Shown here one piece after another: positions 9,040 through 18,216 of a stretch of DNA of 64,000 bases. The notes under the pieces are model-generated. The model saw only the letters and a program-made list of their open reading frames with translations. It was not told where the DNA came from and made no database searches. The stretch is from Entomomonas sp. E2T0 (lineage in GTDB: Bacteria > Pseudomonadota > Gammaproteobacteria > Pseudomonadales > Pseudomonadaceae), in assembly GCF_025985425.1 (NCBI RefSeq), contig NZ_CP094972.1, forward strand, positions 744,001-808,000, in the 5' to 3' direction. Every line of letters begins with the position of its first letter. The first letter of the stretch is position 1. Made by a program: the position numbers and the translations under genes.

Positions 9040-11273
9040 TTCTTCAGAATGCCTTTTAAAATCCCTTCAACATTAGGTGCTTTATCACCTAATTTCTCTT
9101 CAAGCTTCTTATTTAATTTGTCTTTTTCTTTATCTAACGCTTTATTAACTTCTTCTTTAGCTTTATTTTTACCAACCTCTAAAGCCATTTGACCAATAGC
9201 ACCCGTATCAATACCACATAGACCACCACCTGCAAGTACTGAACCTTTACAGAGTAATGGGAAGTCGACACCAGCAACATCTTTATTTACCTTACAGGCT
9301 GGATCACCACTAACATCTTGCTCACCTTTTAACGCTAGGGCAATTTGGTAATCAACCATCATGGTAGGAACATTGAAAGTACCCTTACCTTTGGTTTCAA
9401 AACCAGCAATAGAGATAACTAAGTCTTGGTTGCTAGCAACACCATTAGTAATATTTACTGACCCTTTTAATTGGTTAAATTTAGTCTCTGTACGATTAAA
9501 TTGAGAAGTTAAAGATTGTTTTCTCACTAAAGCAACTGCTCGGCAAACTTGATACTCAAAGTTTTCACCAATTAATGCACCATCATTTACCACAAAGTTA
9601 GCAGTACCATTTAGGCCTTTTACTAAGGCAGCTTGGCTTACACCCGCAGTCCGGATATTACCGTTAAAGTTTAAGTTACCTCTAATAGAAATATCTTTCA
9701 TATCTTGACTGGCTAATAGCTTATCCATAGGAATATTGCTAATAGTTGGCTGTATTGTAATTTGAGGCGTATTGGAGCTAGCATTTACTGAACCTTTTAC
9801 ATTAATAGAGCCAGTAAATAATTTACCACCAACATTTTGTAAATTGATCACACCATTTTTAGCCGTTAATTTCGCACCAAACCCTTGCCATGGTAATTTT
9901 TTAACTGTTAATTGGTTAATAGTTAAGTCCGCATCTATATCTAAACCACGTAAACTTTTAGGATCAAACATAGCATCATTACTCCAAACAGGCTGGTTAA
10001 CAGTAACTGTTTTACCTGTACCTGTTGTAGTGGTGGTTGCTTTAGTGTTTTGCGCAGTTTGTTTAGTTTCTGGTGGTAAATAGTTATCTACATTAATAGA
10101 ATCACCTGTTAGCTTAACTTTTATTGCTTGTTTTGCTAAGTCAGTAATAGCTATATTGCCTGTAAAGTTAGTGCTATCTAATTTGATTTTTAAATCATTT
10201 AAAGCAACTGCTTTAGTAGAACCAGATAGGTTTGTAGAAAAACCTACTTGAGTTAATGCTTTACTATCAGCCATTTCTGGTAATGCAACACCAATATCTG
10301 TTAGTACTTTACGTAAGTTAAAGGTATCGGCTGTTATCACCCCTTTTACTGTTGGCACAGTGCCTGTAATATTTGCAGCATTAATACTACCTGATATTTT
10401 TAAATCATCTAAGGTTAGGCCAAGTTTATTCCAAGCAGCCGTATTAGCTTTTAAGTCCGCAACAAGATCACCTTTAGCCGTGAAACTAGCTGTTTTACCA
10501 TTAAACATATCACCTGAAATATCACTTGCTAAATCAAGCCCCTTTACTTCATAACGCTGTGCATCAAGATCATAAACTAACTGACCTTGTAAGTTAACAG
10601 TGGTAGACAACTTAGGTTGTGCACTTTTAAGATTAGCACCTAATTTAACTGTTACAGGTTCACCAATACGAATAGTTCCTGTAGATAGATGCACATCATT
10701 AATTGTATAGTCTTGTCCTGCTTTTAAATCTTTATAAATGATTTTAGTATTGTTAATGGTAATACTATTCACATCTAAATTAATTTTACCGTTACCTGTA
10801 GATTCTGTTGGCTGCTTTTCAGTTGGTTTATCGGTAGTAGTCTGTGTATTTTCCGCTGTTGTGGTTTGTCCCACTTTATCCCAGTTGGTTTTGCCTTGTG
10901 CGTCTTTTTCCAAATCAACAACGAGGCCATCAATATTAACGTCATTCATTTGGATTTGACCTTTAAATAAAGGCAGTAATTTTACTGAAAGGTCTAACTC
11001 TTTAACCTGTGCAAAAGGTTTTTCTGGGCTTTCTACACTAGCTGCACTGGTATTTTGAATAGAAATACCTAGCCATGGATAAAATGTCCAGCTAATATCC
11101 CCATCAATTTTGAGCTCCATATTAGCTTTTTCTTTAACTAGATTCTGAATTTCAGCCTTGTAATTATTAGGGTTAAAGAACAAAATCAACCCAAAAAACA
11201 GCAGGAGAATTAGAACAACAAGTCCTATGATAAAATAACTGAGATATTTAATTGCCTTCATAATTTTTTCCAT
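9036..11273 (-). CDS. asmA: AsmA family protein
   Basis: AsmA-like proteins are anchored in the inner membrane and span the periplasm with a long beta-groove; the family is linked to outer-membrane assembly and lipid transport. The 745-residue protein has one N-terminal transmembrane helix at about 9-32, the conserved AsmA start ([20 protein letters not shown]), and a threonine/glutamine-rich linker near 137-160. The C-terminal AsmA domain includes [20 protein letters not shown], and the tail is lysine- and glutamate-rich. It heads the asmA-mutY-yggX run. The precise paralogue (AsmA versus YicH-like) cannot be settled by eye. Confidence 0.9.
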   Translation of the reverse strand: MEKIMKAIKYLSYFIIGLVVLILLLFFGLILFFNPNNYKAEIQNLVKEKANMELKIDGDISWTFYPWLGISIQNTSAASVESPEKPFAQVKELDLSVKLLPLFKGQIQMNDVNIDGLVVDLEKDAQGKTNWDKVGQTTTAENTQTTTDKPTEKQPTESTGNGKINLDVNSITINNTKIIYKDLKAGQDYTINDVHLSTGTIRIGEPVTVKLGANLKSAQPKLSTTVNLQGQLVYDLDAQRYEVKGLDLASDISGDMFNGKTASFTAKGDLVADLKANTAAWNKLGLTLDDLKISGSINAANITGTVPTVKGVITADTFNLRKVLTDIGVALPEMADSKALTQVGFSTNLSGSTKAVALNDLKIKLDSTNFTGNIAITDLAKQAIKVKLTGDSINVDNYLPPETKQTAQNTKATTTTTGTGKTVTVNQPVWSNDAMFDPKSLRGLDIDADLTINQLTVKKLPWQGFGAKLTAKNGVINLQNVGGKLFTGSINVKGSVNASSNTPQITIQPTISNIPMDKLLASQDMKDISIRGNLNFNGNIRTAGVSQAALVKGLNGTANFVVNDGALIGENFEYQVCRAVALVRKQSLTSQFNRTETKFNQLKGSVNITNGVASNQDLVISIAGFETKGKGTFNVPTMMVDYQIALALKGEQDVSGDPACKVNKDVAGVDFPLLCKGSVLAGGGLCGIDTGAIGQMALEVGKNKAKEEVNKALDKEKDKLNKKLEEKLGDKAPNVEGILKGILKK

Positions 11274-11397
11274 TTTAAAGCGGTTTACTATACAGTATAG
11301 TATCTTGAATTCTTTATTCTATAATTTTTAGCCAACTAACGTATTTATTTTAACATTTAGTTATAATAAATATTTTATACGACTAATTGGAGCAGCA

Positions 11398-11991
11398 ATG
11401 GTTGAACGTAGCGCAACCGTTAAACGTGATACAAAAGAAACACAAATAAAGGTATCAGTTAACCTTGACGGTACAGGCAAAGCCAAGTTTGATACTGGCA
11501 TTCCTTTTCTTGAACATATGCTAGATCAAATAGCTAGGCATGGTCTAGTAGACTTAGATATCACCTGTAATGGCGATATCCACATTGATGATCATCACAG
11601 TGTTGAAGATATCGGTATCACTCTAGGTGAAGCGGTTAATCAAGCAATTGGTGATAAAAAAGGTATTCGTCGTTATGGCCATGCCTATGTTCCATTAGAT
11701 GAGGCATTATCTAGGGTTGTGATTGATTTTTCTGGTCGTCCTAGCCTACAAATGCATGTGCCTTTTACAAGAGGTACAGTAGGTAAGTTTGATGTAGAGT
11801 TATTTTCAGAGTTCTTCCATGGTTTTGTTAATCACGCCAAAGTAACATTGCATATTGATAACTTACGTGGCGCGAATGCTCATCACCAAATAGAAACTGT
11901 ATTTAAGGCCTTTGGTCGTGCGCTTCGTATGGCTATAGAACACGATCCGCGAATGGCCGACCAAATTCCTTCCACTAAAGGGTGTTTGTAA
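11398..11991 (+). CDS. hisB: imidazoleglycerol-phosphate dehydratase
   Basis: This enzyme dehydrates imidazole glycerol phosphate to imidazole acetol phosphate in histidine synthesis. The 197-residue monofunctional form shows FLEHML (37-42), [10 protein letters not shown] (64-73) with metal-binding histidines, and [15 protein letters not shown] near the end. There is no N-terminal phosphatase domain as in the enterobacterial fusion. TTGGAGCAGCAATG gives a good ribosome site, and TATAAT at 11362-11367 is a plausible -10 box. It heads hisB-hisH-hisA-hisF, and its stop overlaps the hisH start by one base (TAATG). Confidence 0.97.
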   Translation: MVERSATVKRDTKETQIKVSVNLDGTGKAKFDTGIPFLEHMLDQIARHGLVDLDITCNGDIHIDDHHSVEDIGITLGEAVNQAIGDKKGIRRYGHAYVPLDEALSRVVIDFSGRPSLQMHVPFTRGTVGKFDVELFSEFFHGFVNHAKVTLHIDNLRGANAHHQIETVFKAFGRALRMAIEHDPRMADQIPSTKGCL

Positions 11992-12632
11992 TGCAAACGG
12001 TGGCTGTGATTGACTATGGAATGGGTAATCTCCATTCCGTAGCAAAAGCTTTGGAACATGTTGGTGCAGGCCGTGTCATAGTAACTAGTGACGCTGATAT
12101 TATTAGGGAAGCAGATCGGATAGTATTTCCTGGTGTTGGAGCTATTCGAGACTGTATGGCGGAAATTCGTCGCCTAGGTTTTGATGAGTTAGTGAAAGAA
12201 ATTAGTGGTACACGTCCTTTCCTAGGCATCTGTGTTGGTATGCAGGCCTTATTTGATAGCAGTGAAGAAAATAATGGCGTTGACTGTATAGGACTATTTT
12301 CAGGTGAAGTTAAGTTTTTTGGTAAAGACCTACATGAAACCAATGATGAACGATTAAAAGTTCCTCATATGGGTTGGAATGAAGTAAACCAATCGCTAGA
12401 TCACCCACTATGGCATGAAATTCCTAATCAAGGTCGTTTTTATTTTGTACATAGCTACTATGCAAAAGTAACAAACAACCAACAACTAGTAGGTACTACT
12501 CACTACGGTGTAGATTTTGCTGCTGCAGTAGCTAAGGGCTCTTGTTTTGCTGTGCAATTCCACCCTGAAAAAAGCCATACACATGGCTTACAGCTATTAC
12601 AAAATTTCGTTACATGGGATGGTTATTGGTAA
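11991..12632 (+). CDS. hisH: imidazole glycerol phosphate synthase, glutaminase subunit
   Basis: HisH hydrolyses glutamine and channels ammonia to HisF, forming IGP and AICAR. I place the start at 11991 ([13 protein letters not shown]), which overlaps the hisB stop and matches family N-termini; an upstream frame start at 11982 would add three unlikely residues. The class I glutamine amidotransferase triad is visible: Cys81 in FLGICVGMQ, His191 and Glu193 in [18 protein letters not shown] at 47-56 is also typical. Its 213 residues are normal. Confidence 0.97.
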   Translation: MQTVAVIDYGMGNLHSVAKALEHVGAGRVIVTSDADIIREADRIVFPGVGAIRDCMAEIRRLGFDELVKEISGTRPFLGICVGMQALFDSSEENNGVDCIGLFSGEVKFFGKDLHETNDERLKVPHMGWNEVNQSLDHPLWHEIPNQGRFYFVHSYYAKVTNNQQLVGTTHYGVDFAAAVAKGSCFAVQFHPEKSHTHGLQLLQNFVTWDGYW

Positions 12633-12677
12633 GCCTAATTATTACCCTTTCCCATTAAATTACTCTGAAGGTGAAAT

Positions 12678-13421
12678 ATGTTAGTTATTCCAGCTATTGA
12701 TTTAAAAGATGGCGCATGTGTTAGATTACGCCAAGGTAAAATGACCGATGTTACCGTTTTTTCTGATGACCCTGTAGCAGTAGCTGCAAAATGGGTTGAA
12801 GCTGGCTGTAAACGACTACATCTAGTAGATTTAAACGGTGCCTTTGAAGGAAAACCAGTTAGCGCCCCTATCGTACAGGCTATTGCTCACAAATTCCCAG
12901 ATCTGCCTATTCAAGTGGGTGGTGGTATTCGCTCTCTAGAAACCATCGATCAATACCTAATGACAGGTGTTAATTACGTTATTATTGGTACTAAAGCGGT
13001 AAAAGACCCTCATTTTATTAAAGAAGCCTGTAGCAACTTCCCAGACAAAATTATTGTTGGTATTGATGCGATGGAAGGCATGGTAGCCACTGATGGCTGG
13101 GCAGAAATTAGCTCACATCGTGTAGAAGATATTGCTAAACGTTTTGAAGACTATGGTGTATCAGCCATTGTTTATACAGATATTAGCCGCGATGGCATGC
13201 TACAAGGCTGTAATGTAGAGCACACAGCAGCATTAGCTGCCTCTACCTCAATCCCCATTATTGCCTCAGGTGGCATCCATACTATTGACGATGTTCAAAC
13301 ACTATTAGACGCTAACCAACCTAATATCACAGGTGTTATCACTGGCCGTGCTATTTATGAAAATACTTTAGACTTAGGTGAAGCCCAAAGACTTTGCGAT
13401 GAATACAAAGCTAAAAAATAA
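12678..13421 (+). CDS. hisA: phosphoribosylformimino-5-aminoimidazole carboxamide ribotide isomerase
   Basis: HisA performs the Amadori rearrangement of ProFAR to PRFAR in histidine synthesis. The 247-residue (beta/alpha)8 barrel has the two expected acids, Asp8 (PAIDLKDG) and Asp130 (GIDAMEG), plus phosphate-binding loops QVGGGIRS and ASGGIHT and the TDISRDGML motif at 167-175. GAAGGTGA precedes the ATG. It sits between hisH and hisF in the his cluster. Confidence 0.97.
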   Translation: MLVIPAIDLKDGACVRLRQGKMTDVTVFSDDPVAVAAKWVEAGCKRLHLVDLNGAFEGKPVSAPIVQAIAHKFPDLPIQVGGGIRSLETIDQYLMTGVNYVIIGTKAVKDPHFIKEACSNFPDKIIVGIDAMEGMVATDGWAEISSHRVEDIAKRFEDYGVSAIVYTDISRDGMLQGCNVEHTAALAASTSIPIIASGGIHTIDDVQTLLDANQPNITGVITGRAIYENTLDLGEAQRLCDEYKAKK

Positions 13422-13435
13422 TATCTGGAGTTAAT

Positions 13436-14206
13436 ATGGCACTAGCAAAACGCATTATCCCTTGTTTAGATGTTGATAACGGTCGTGTGGTAAAAGGCGT
13501 AAAGTTTGAAAATATTCGTGATGCAGGAGACCCTGTAGAAATTGCGCGCCGTTATAACGAACAAGGGGCAGATGAAATCACCTTTTTAGATATTACTGCC
13601 TCCGTGGATAATCGTAATACAACCCTACATACTGTAGAAAGAATGGCTAGTGAAGTATTTATTCCATTAACCGTAGGCGGTGGTGTAAGAACTATAGAAG
13701 ATATCCGTAACCTACTTAATGCAGGCGCGGATAAAGTATCCATTAACACTGCTGCGGTATTTAACCCTGAGTTTGTTCAAGAGGCGGCTGAACGCTTTGG
13801 TTCACAGTGTATTGTAGTAGCGATTGATGCTAAAAAAGTTTCCACAGGTGATGAACAACCCCGTTGGGAAATCTTTACCCATGGCGGACGTAAACCTACA
13901 GGATTAGACGCGGTAGAATGGGCAAGAAAAATGGAAGCATTGGGTGCTGGTGAAATATTACTCACTAGTATGGATCAAGATGGTATGAAAAATGGTTTTG
14001 ACCTTGGTGTAACCTGTGCTATTAGTGAAGCTATCTCACTACCCGTTATTGCTTCTGGTGGCGTTGGTAATCTACAGCACCTAGCTGATGGCATTATTTA
14101 CGGCAAAGCCGATGCAGTACTAGCTGCTAGTATTTTCCACTTTGGCGAATACACCATTCCAGAAGCTAAAGCATTTATGGCAGAACAAGGCATCACTATT
14201 CGCTAA
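13436..14206 (+). CDS. hisF: imidazole glycerol phosphate synthase, cyclase subunit
   Basis: HisF uses ammonia from HisH to convert PRFAR to IGP and AICAR, the branch to purine synthesis. The 256-residue barrel shows Asp12 ([14 protein letters not shown]) and Asp131 (VVAIDAKK), and phosphate loops TVGGGVRT and ASGGVGN. CTGGAG lies before the ATG, 14 bases after hisA. It ends the his cluster; a GNAT gene begins 10 bases after its stop and may share the transcript. Confidence 0.97.
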   Translation: MALAKRIIPCLDVDNGRVVKGVKFENIRDAGDPVEIARRYNEQGADEITFLDITASVDNRNTTLHTVERMASEVFIPLTVGGGVRTIEDIRNLLNAGADKVSINTAAVFNPEFVQEAAERFGSQCIVVAIDAKKVSTGDEQPRWEIFTHGGRKPTGLDAVEWARKMEALGAGEILLTSMDQDGMKNGFDLGVTCAISEAISLPVIASGGVGNLQHLADGIIYGKADAVLAASIFHFGEYTIPEAKAFMAEQGITIR

Positions 14207-14216
14207 TAGGCACGCT

Positions 14217-14669
14217 ATGACAACCATTACTGTAAGAGCTATTACCTCAGAAGATTATCAACAATGGGTAAAGCTCTATACAGGCTACATCACCTTTTGT
14301 CGTAGAACTTTTGACCAACAAAGTGTGACTACGCTATGGCAATGGCTCATGCAACACAAAGTATTCTGCTCTGTTGCTATTGTGGATGGACAATTTATTG
14401 GCCTTGCCCACTCACAAGAACTATTCTCCCCCCTTAATGGCAAATTAACGGGCTACTTAGAAGACCTATTTGTAGTAGAAGAATACCGAGGCAAAGGCGT
14501 AGCAGATTTACTAATAGAAGATTTAAAACGTTTAGCTAAAGACAGAAATTGGTTATTTATTCGTTGGAAAACCCGAGAAAACAACTACCGTGCCAAAGCC
14601 TTCCACGATAAAATAGCTAGAAAAACCATTTGGCACACCTATCAATTGGATATAAACAAGGCAAAATAA
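14217..14669 (+). CDS. GNAT family N-acetyltransferase (tandem copy 1)
   Basis: A 150-residue single-domain GNAT protein that should transfer an acetyl group from acetyl-CoA to an unknown amine. The acetyl-CoA loop is in VVEEYRGKGVADLLIEDL (R-G-K-G). I take the ATG at 14217 (MTTITVRAITSEDYQQWVKL) because an upstream in-frame start at 14142 would overlap hisF by 65 bases. The next gene is a clear paralogue (shared YQQW, SPLNG, DDLFV/EDLFV, ENNYRAKAF), so this is a tandem duplication between hisF and ppa. Substrate unknown. Confidence 0.85.
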   Translation: MTTITVRAITSEDYQQWVKLYTGYITFCRRTFDQQSVTTLWQWLMQHKVFCSVAIVDGQFIGLAHSQELFSPLNGKLTGYLEDLFVVEEYRGKGVADLLIEDLKRLAKDRNWLFIRWKTRENNYRAKAFHDKIARKTIWHTYQLDINKAK

Positions 14670-14670
14670 A

Positions 14671-15111
14671 ATGACAAATGTAATTATTCGATTTGTAGAA
14701 GAAAAAGACTACCAACAATGGATTGATGTTTACAAAGGCTATATTAGCTTTTACCAACGTGACTTTGATGAAAAGAAAGTAGCTACTGTATGGCAATGGA
14801 TTAAAGATAAAAAAATGTTTGCCTTAGTAGCAGAGCTAGAGGGAGAACTGGTTGGCTTAGCCCACTACCGTGAAATGCTTTCCCCTCTAAATGGTTTTAC
14901 TGTAGGTTTTTTAGATGACCTATTTGTAAACCCTGACTGTCGTGGTAAAAAAGTAGTCGATGCTTTAATGCAAGCACTTAAGCAACAAGCGCAACAACAA
15001 GGCTGGCCATTTATTCGCTGGATTACTGCAGAGAATAATTACCGTGCTAAAGCATTTTACGATAGAATTGCCACCAAAACCGCTTGGAATACATACCAAA
15101 TGGATTGTTAA
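14671..15111 (+). CDS. GNAT family N-acetyltransferase (tandem copy 2)
   Basis: A 146-residue GNAT paralogue of the preceding gene, starting one base after its stop, so the two are surely cotranscribed. Its acetyl-CoA loop reads CRGKKVVDALMQALK, where lysine replaces the second glycine position of R-G-x-G/A; this may change cofactor binding. The C-terminal ENNYRAKAFYDRIA motif is shared with copy 1. Substrate unknown. Confidence 0.85.
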   Translation: MTNVIIRFVEEKDYQQWIDVYKGYISFYQRDFDEKKVATVWQWIKDKKMFALVAELEGELVGLAHYREMLSPLNGFTVGFLDDLFVNPDCRGKKVVDALMQALKQQAQQQGWPFIRWITAENNYRAKAFYDRIATKTAWNTYQMDC

Positions 15112-15167
15112 GCTATTTTTATTAACCTTATTATTAACTAACTTTATTGATAACTTGGAGCAACCTA

Positions 15168-15695
15168 ATGAGTTATAGTGACATCCCAGCAGGTAAAGAT
15201 ATCCCTAATGATATCTATGTAGCAATTGAAATCCCAGCTAACCACGACCCTATCAAATACGAAATCGACAAAGATTCAGACACCTTATTTGTAGATCGTT
15301 TTATCGCTACCCCCATGTTCTACCCTGCTAACTACGGTTATATTCCTAACACCCTAGCAGACGATGGCGACCCATTAGATGTGCTAGTAATTACCCCTTA
15401 CCCAGTAGCGGCTGGCTCAGTTATTCGTGCACGTCCTATTGGCGTATTAAATATGACTGACGAAGCAGGTGGTGATGCCAAATTAGTAGCTGTTCCTCAT
15501 GAAAAACTAACACCTCTTTATAACAATGTTAAAGAGTGTTCAGACTTACCACAGTTACTCCTAGACCAAATTAAACACTTCTTCGAACACTACAAAGACC
15601 TAGAAAAAGGCAAATGGGTTAAATTAGAAGGCTGGGGCGACTCAAATGCTGCTAAAGAAGAAATTAAAAAAGCAGTCGCTAACTACAAAAAATAA
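15168..15695 (+). CDS. ppa: inorganic pyrophosphatase
   Basis: Family I soluble pyrophosphatase hydrolyses PPi to phosphate and drives biosynthetic reactions. The start at 15168 ([11 protein letters not shown]) has TTGGAG upstream and gives the family length of 175 residues; the longer frame from 15147 adds seven residues without support. The metal-binding signature [10 protein letters not shown] has Asp66, Asp68 and Asp71. [12 protein letters not shown] is also typical. A perfect terminator follows the stop by 17 bases. Confidence 0.97.
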   Translation: MSYSDIPAGKDIPNDIYVAIEIPANHDPIKYEIDKDSDTLFVDRFIATPMFYPANYGYIPNTLADDGDPLDVLVITPYPVAAGSVIRARPIGVLNMTDEAGGDAKLVAVPHEKLTPLYNNVKECSDLPQLLLDQIKHFFEHYKDLEKGKWVKLEGWGDSNAAKEEIKKAVANYKK

Positions 15696-15712
15696 TGGTT
15701 TATCAAAACAAT

Positions 15713-15738
15713 AAAAGGCTAGTAATTACTAGCCTTTT
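15713..15738 (+). terminator. ppa terminator, probably bidirectional
   Basis: A perfect 13-bp palindrome (AAAAGGCTAGTAA with TTACTAGCCTTTT) with flanking A and T runs lies between ppa and the convergent gene ending at 15778. It should stop transcription from ppa and perhaps from the other side. Confidence 0.85.
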
Positions 15739-15777
15739 ATTTATCTTATTACTATATAATCAATAGTTTAATATTGC

Positions 15778-16227
15778 TCACTTAATATTATCACAATCTA
15801 CTTTATTAATTTTAATACTATAGCCTAGTTGGTTATCATTACCATAGAAATTGGTTATTATTGTACCTTTATTTAATGGATTAACTTTCCTGTCAAATAA
15901 ACACTGAAACTGTATTGTTTTTGACTCTAATTCTTCTTTGATATCCCTATACATTTTTTTACTTTCTTCTGAAGATAACTTTGTATAAGAGTAATTGTAA
16001 ATAAGTGTATTTTTATCGGCCATTAAGCTTATTAAAGTTATATTCCTAGTTATACACATAGGAAGTTTTTTATTCATTTCTTCAGCTACACTTTTTAAAG
16101 TCTCGGTTAAAGACGAATTTGTATCATCACTAGTTTGTGCATACAAATTGCTATGACTTATGATAAATAAAAATAGTATAAATAAAAAAGAATCGTTAAC
16201 TAATTTTAGTACTCTTTTTAATTCCAT
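15778..16227 (-). CDS. hypothetical secreted protein
   Basis: A 149-residue protein with a signal peptide (hydrophobic at about 13-26, cleavage likely after LYAQ). The mature region has four cysteines (near residues 58, 109, 145) and no recognised domain. A TLISLMADKNTLIYNYSYTK stretch recalls small periplasmic proteins of gammaproteobacteria, without a named match. It stands alone between the ppa terminator and the small DUF3077-like gene. Confidence 0.55.
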   Translation of the reverse strand: MELKRVLKLVNDSFLFILFLFIISHSNLYAQTSDDTNSSLTETLKSVAEEMNKKLPMCITRNITLISLMADKNTLIYNYSYTKLSSEESKKMYRDIKEELESKTIQFQCLFDRKVNPLNKGTIITNFYGNDNQLGYSIKINKVDCDNIK

Positions 16228-16352
16228 ATTAAATCTACCTTTTTTTATTAATTAGTAACTTTCTTTGAATAGTTGACTATTATAACTAACTCTTTAAGTA
16301 TACAAAGAGAACTTGTTTACAAAAGAGCTTATTAATAAGCCCTTTATAACGA

Positions 16353-16646
16353 TTATTCATCTTTTTCAACTTCTAATGTTAAAGAGCTTAATGCCTCAAA
16401 TAACGTATTAGCATCATTTAATAAATAGCTAGCAACCACTGACAGTACTGCTGTGTTATTAGGAGATGAGCCTTTAAAATCATGCAATATATCTAGTAGA
16501 TTAAGAATAGCTTGTAGTCTTGCACTGGCGCACTCATAAATGGCGTCCATAGGTGCATTAGCATCGTAATATAAAACATTTTCACTATTACCCTGTGAGG
16601 CTGGACTTAAGGGAATAAAACGGGGAAATTTTGAGGGTTTAGTCAT
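16353..16646 (-). CDS. small DUF3077-like protein, copy 1 of a leader-linked paralogue pair
   Basis: This 97-residue protein is a paralogue of the gene at 45823-46113. The two share SQGNSENVLYYDANA and a following helix-rich region (DAIYECASARLQAILNLLDI here). The pattern resembles Pseudomonas DUF3077 proteins, which are of unknown function; I assign that tentatively. Conservation is strongest in the N-terminal 60 residues and weak at the C-terminus. The ATG is preceded by AAGGA 14 bases upstream and by the structured leader annotated separately. Leader and protein are duplicated together, so they probably work as a unit. Confidence 0.65.
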   Translation of the reverse strand: MTKPSKFPRFIPLSPASQGNSENVLYYDANAPMDAIYECASARLQAILNLLDILHDFKGSSPNNTAVLSVVASYLLNDANTLFEALSSLTLEVEKDE

Positions 16647-16669
16647 TGCCTGCTTCTGTATCCTTGTGA

Positions 16670-16857
16670 GCCTCCCTTTTTAATAATTAGGGAGGCGGAA
16701 CTGTGTACAGGTTGGCAGACCGATACGCTCGGAAATCGGCACACTCCGAAGAGTGTCCCGTACACAGCCCGCCATAAAAAATACAGACGAACTGATCCGC
16801 GCAGACTAAGTGACTAGCTGCGGCCGAGCGTAAACGGGCTGCCAAGCCCGTACTATA
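16670..16857 (-). ncRNA. structured leader RNA, copy 1 (C4-like architecture)
   Basis: Written on the plus strand, a long stem (GGCGG plus CTGTGTAC at 16694-16708 with GTACACAG plus CCGCC at 16760-16773) encloses two hairpins (CCGAT/ATCGG, and ACACTC/GAGTGT). A flanking hairpin pairs GCCTCCC 16670-16676 with GGGAGGC 16690-16696. Two distant segments are complementary to it: ACGCTCGG 16725-16732 with CCGAGCGT 16824-16831, and TTGGCAG 16712-16718 with CTGCCAA 16839-16845. A copy at 46138-46334 keeps all pairings with changed bases. ACTATA at 16852-16857 is a possible minus-strand -10 box (TATAGT), making this the 5' leader of the small gene. The two-arm antisense layout recalls phage C4 RNA; family assignment is inference, and the strand is not proven. 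Confidence 0.65.
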
Positions 16858-16987
16858 GATTTTGCTATAGCATTTTCATTGTAAGACTAGCTAATAGGGT
16901 GAGCAAGTTTTTTATTGGATTAGGTAAAATAAAAGTGAAGATTATTTATGATTGATAAATAAAGGAAATATAAAAATAATTTTATTC

Positions 16988-18208
16988 TTACTTAGGTAAG
17001 TGATAGAGCATAACTGCTAATTTTACTTGTCTATTTTTATCACCATTTATATGAAACGTATAATTAAACCATGTTTCATCTTGTTTATTATCAAACCTTA
17101 TATAGTTAGGATGTTCGTTGATTGAATTCCTAACCGTATTTAATACGCTAGAAAAATCCTTATTTGATACAAACATTATGATAGCAGCTTTAGAGTCTCG
17201 CCACGTAAGATAACCTAGTAGCTGAGTAATTGTATTTAAAAATCCCTTTTTTCCTGTCCAAAACTTACATTCTGCAATAAAAACATTAGTATTTTCATAA
17301 CGTAGTAAAATATCTGTTTTACCCTTCTTATTAAACGTTTCCCCTGTAGTACTCCCTTGAAAATTTGGGGATAACATCATCAAAAAATGATCTCTTAAAT
17401 GTTCTTCTTCTTTATCTTTATATAATGAGGGTAATCTTTCAAACTCTTTTCCAACATCATGGATTAATTTTAAAATTTCTTTATATGTTCTATTATCTAA
17501 GGTTGGTTCTGGCTCAAAATCAGTATTTTTTACTACTGGTTTTTCTACATTAATAGGTTTTCTTAACTCAGGTTTAGGAATAGTAAAAGTAGAGGATACA
17601 TTATCTTTTTTCCTAATAGGGATGCCCAATGAAGAAAATCTATTCCTTAACTCAAGAATATTATTTTTTCTTTGCTCAAAATCCTTTTTTATTTCTTCTC
17701 TTAAACAAGCATTATATTCTTTAACTTTATTATTAATACCCTTAATCCGGTATTTTATTTCCTCAATTACTTTTATCCTTATTTCCTCAATTTCATTTGG
17801 ACTTTTTCCTATATAATCATTAACTTCAAAACTACACTCACCCTTAAAAAACTCAACGGATATATTCATCATCCACCAATCTAAATCTGAACATCTATGC
17901 ATTAATAACTCAATATTCCCACTATATGGAAGATGAAACCTTAATACATTCTGTTTACTCTTTTTTCCATCCCTCATAGAAACTTCTTTACAATCTATAG
18001 AACACTCTAGTCTATCTTCTTGTAAGCCTAGTAATTCTATATGTCCTTGACTATATTTATAAGATATATATTCTTCACTATCCACATTTAATAAGAAATC
18101 TTCTGTTTCCTCTGCTAATTCTGAAAGAATACGTCCTCGTTTTCCCATTAAAAACAATGGTAAGTATTCTGTAAATCCTGATTGTCTATTTAAAATTACT
18201 TTCATCAT
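16988..18208 (-). CDS. PD-(D/E)XK nuclease-like protein downstream of uvrD
   Basis: A 406-residue protein with a C-terminal restriction-endonuclease-like core: GETFNKKGKTDILL with Asp299, then FIAECKFW with Glu314-Cys-Lys316, followed by a helix with TQLLGYLTWR. The N-terminal half (1-200) has no recognised fold except a lysine/glutamate-rich, probably coiled segment at 140-190. A proline-rich linker lies at about 209-237. It begins nine bases after the uvrD stop, so it is cotranscribed and may act on DNA together with UvrD. It could be an accessory defence gene, but its position behind a housekeeping helicase is unusual. Function is inferred from the motif only. Confidence 0.7.
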   Translation of the reverse strand: MMKVILNRQSGFTEYLPLFLMGKRGRILSELAEETEDFLLNVDSEEYISYKYSQGHIELLGLQEDRLECSIDCKEVSMRDGKKSKQNVLRFHLPYSGNIELLMHRCSDLDWWMMNISVEFFKGECSFEVNDYIGKSPNEIEEIRIKVIEEIKYRIKGINNKVKEYNACLREEIKKDFEQRKNNILELRNRFSSLGIPIRKKDNVSSTFTIPKPELRKPINVEKPVVKNTDFEPEPTLDNRTYKEILKLIHDVGKEFERLPSLYKDKEEEHLRDHFLMMLSPNFQGSTTGETFNKKGKTDILLRYENTNVFIAECKFWTGKKGFLNTITQLLGYLTWRDSKAAIIMFVSNKDFSSVLNTVRNSINEHPNYIRFDNKQDETWFNYTFHINGDKNRQVKLAVMLYHLPK

Positions 18209-18216
18209 TAGCCTTT

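Noticed and set aside
10360-10959. Plus-strand frames within asmA
   Set aside because: Antisense shadows in a long, well-supported gene.
16670-16857. Reading the structured element as a plus-strand C4 RNA acting on a downstream gene
   Set aside because: No plus-strand gene follows at either copy, while a paralogous minus-strand gene lies next to both, so a minus-strand leader is preferred.
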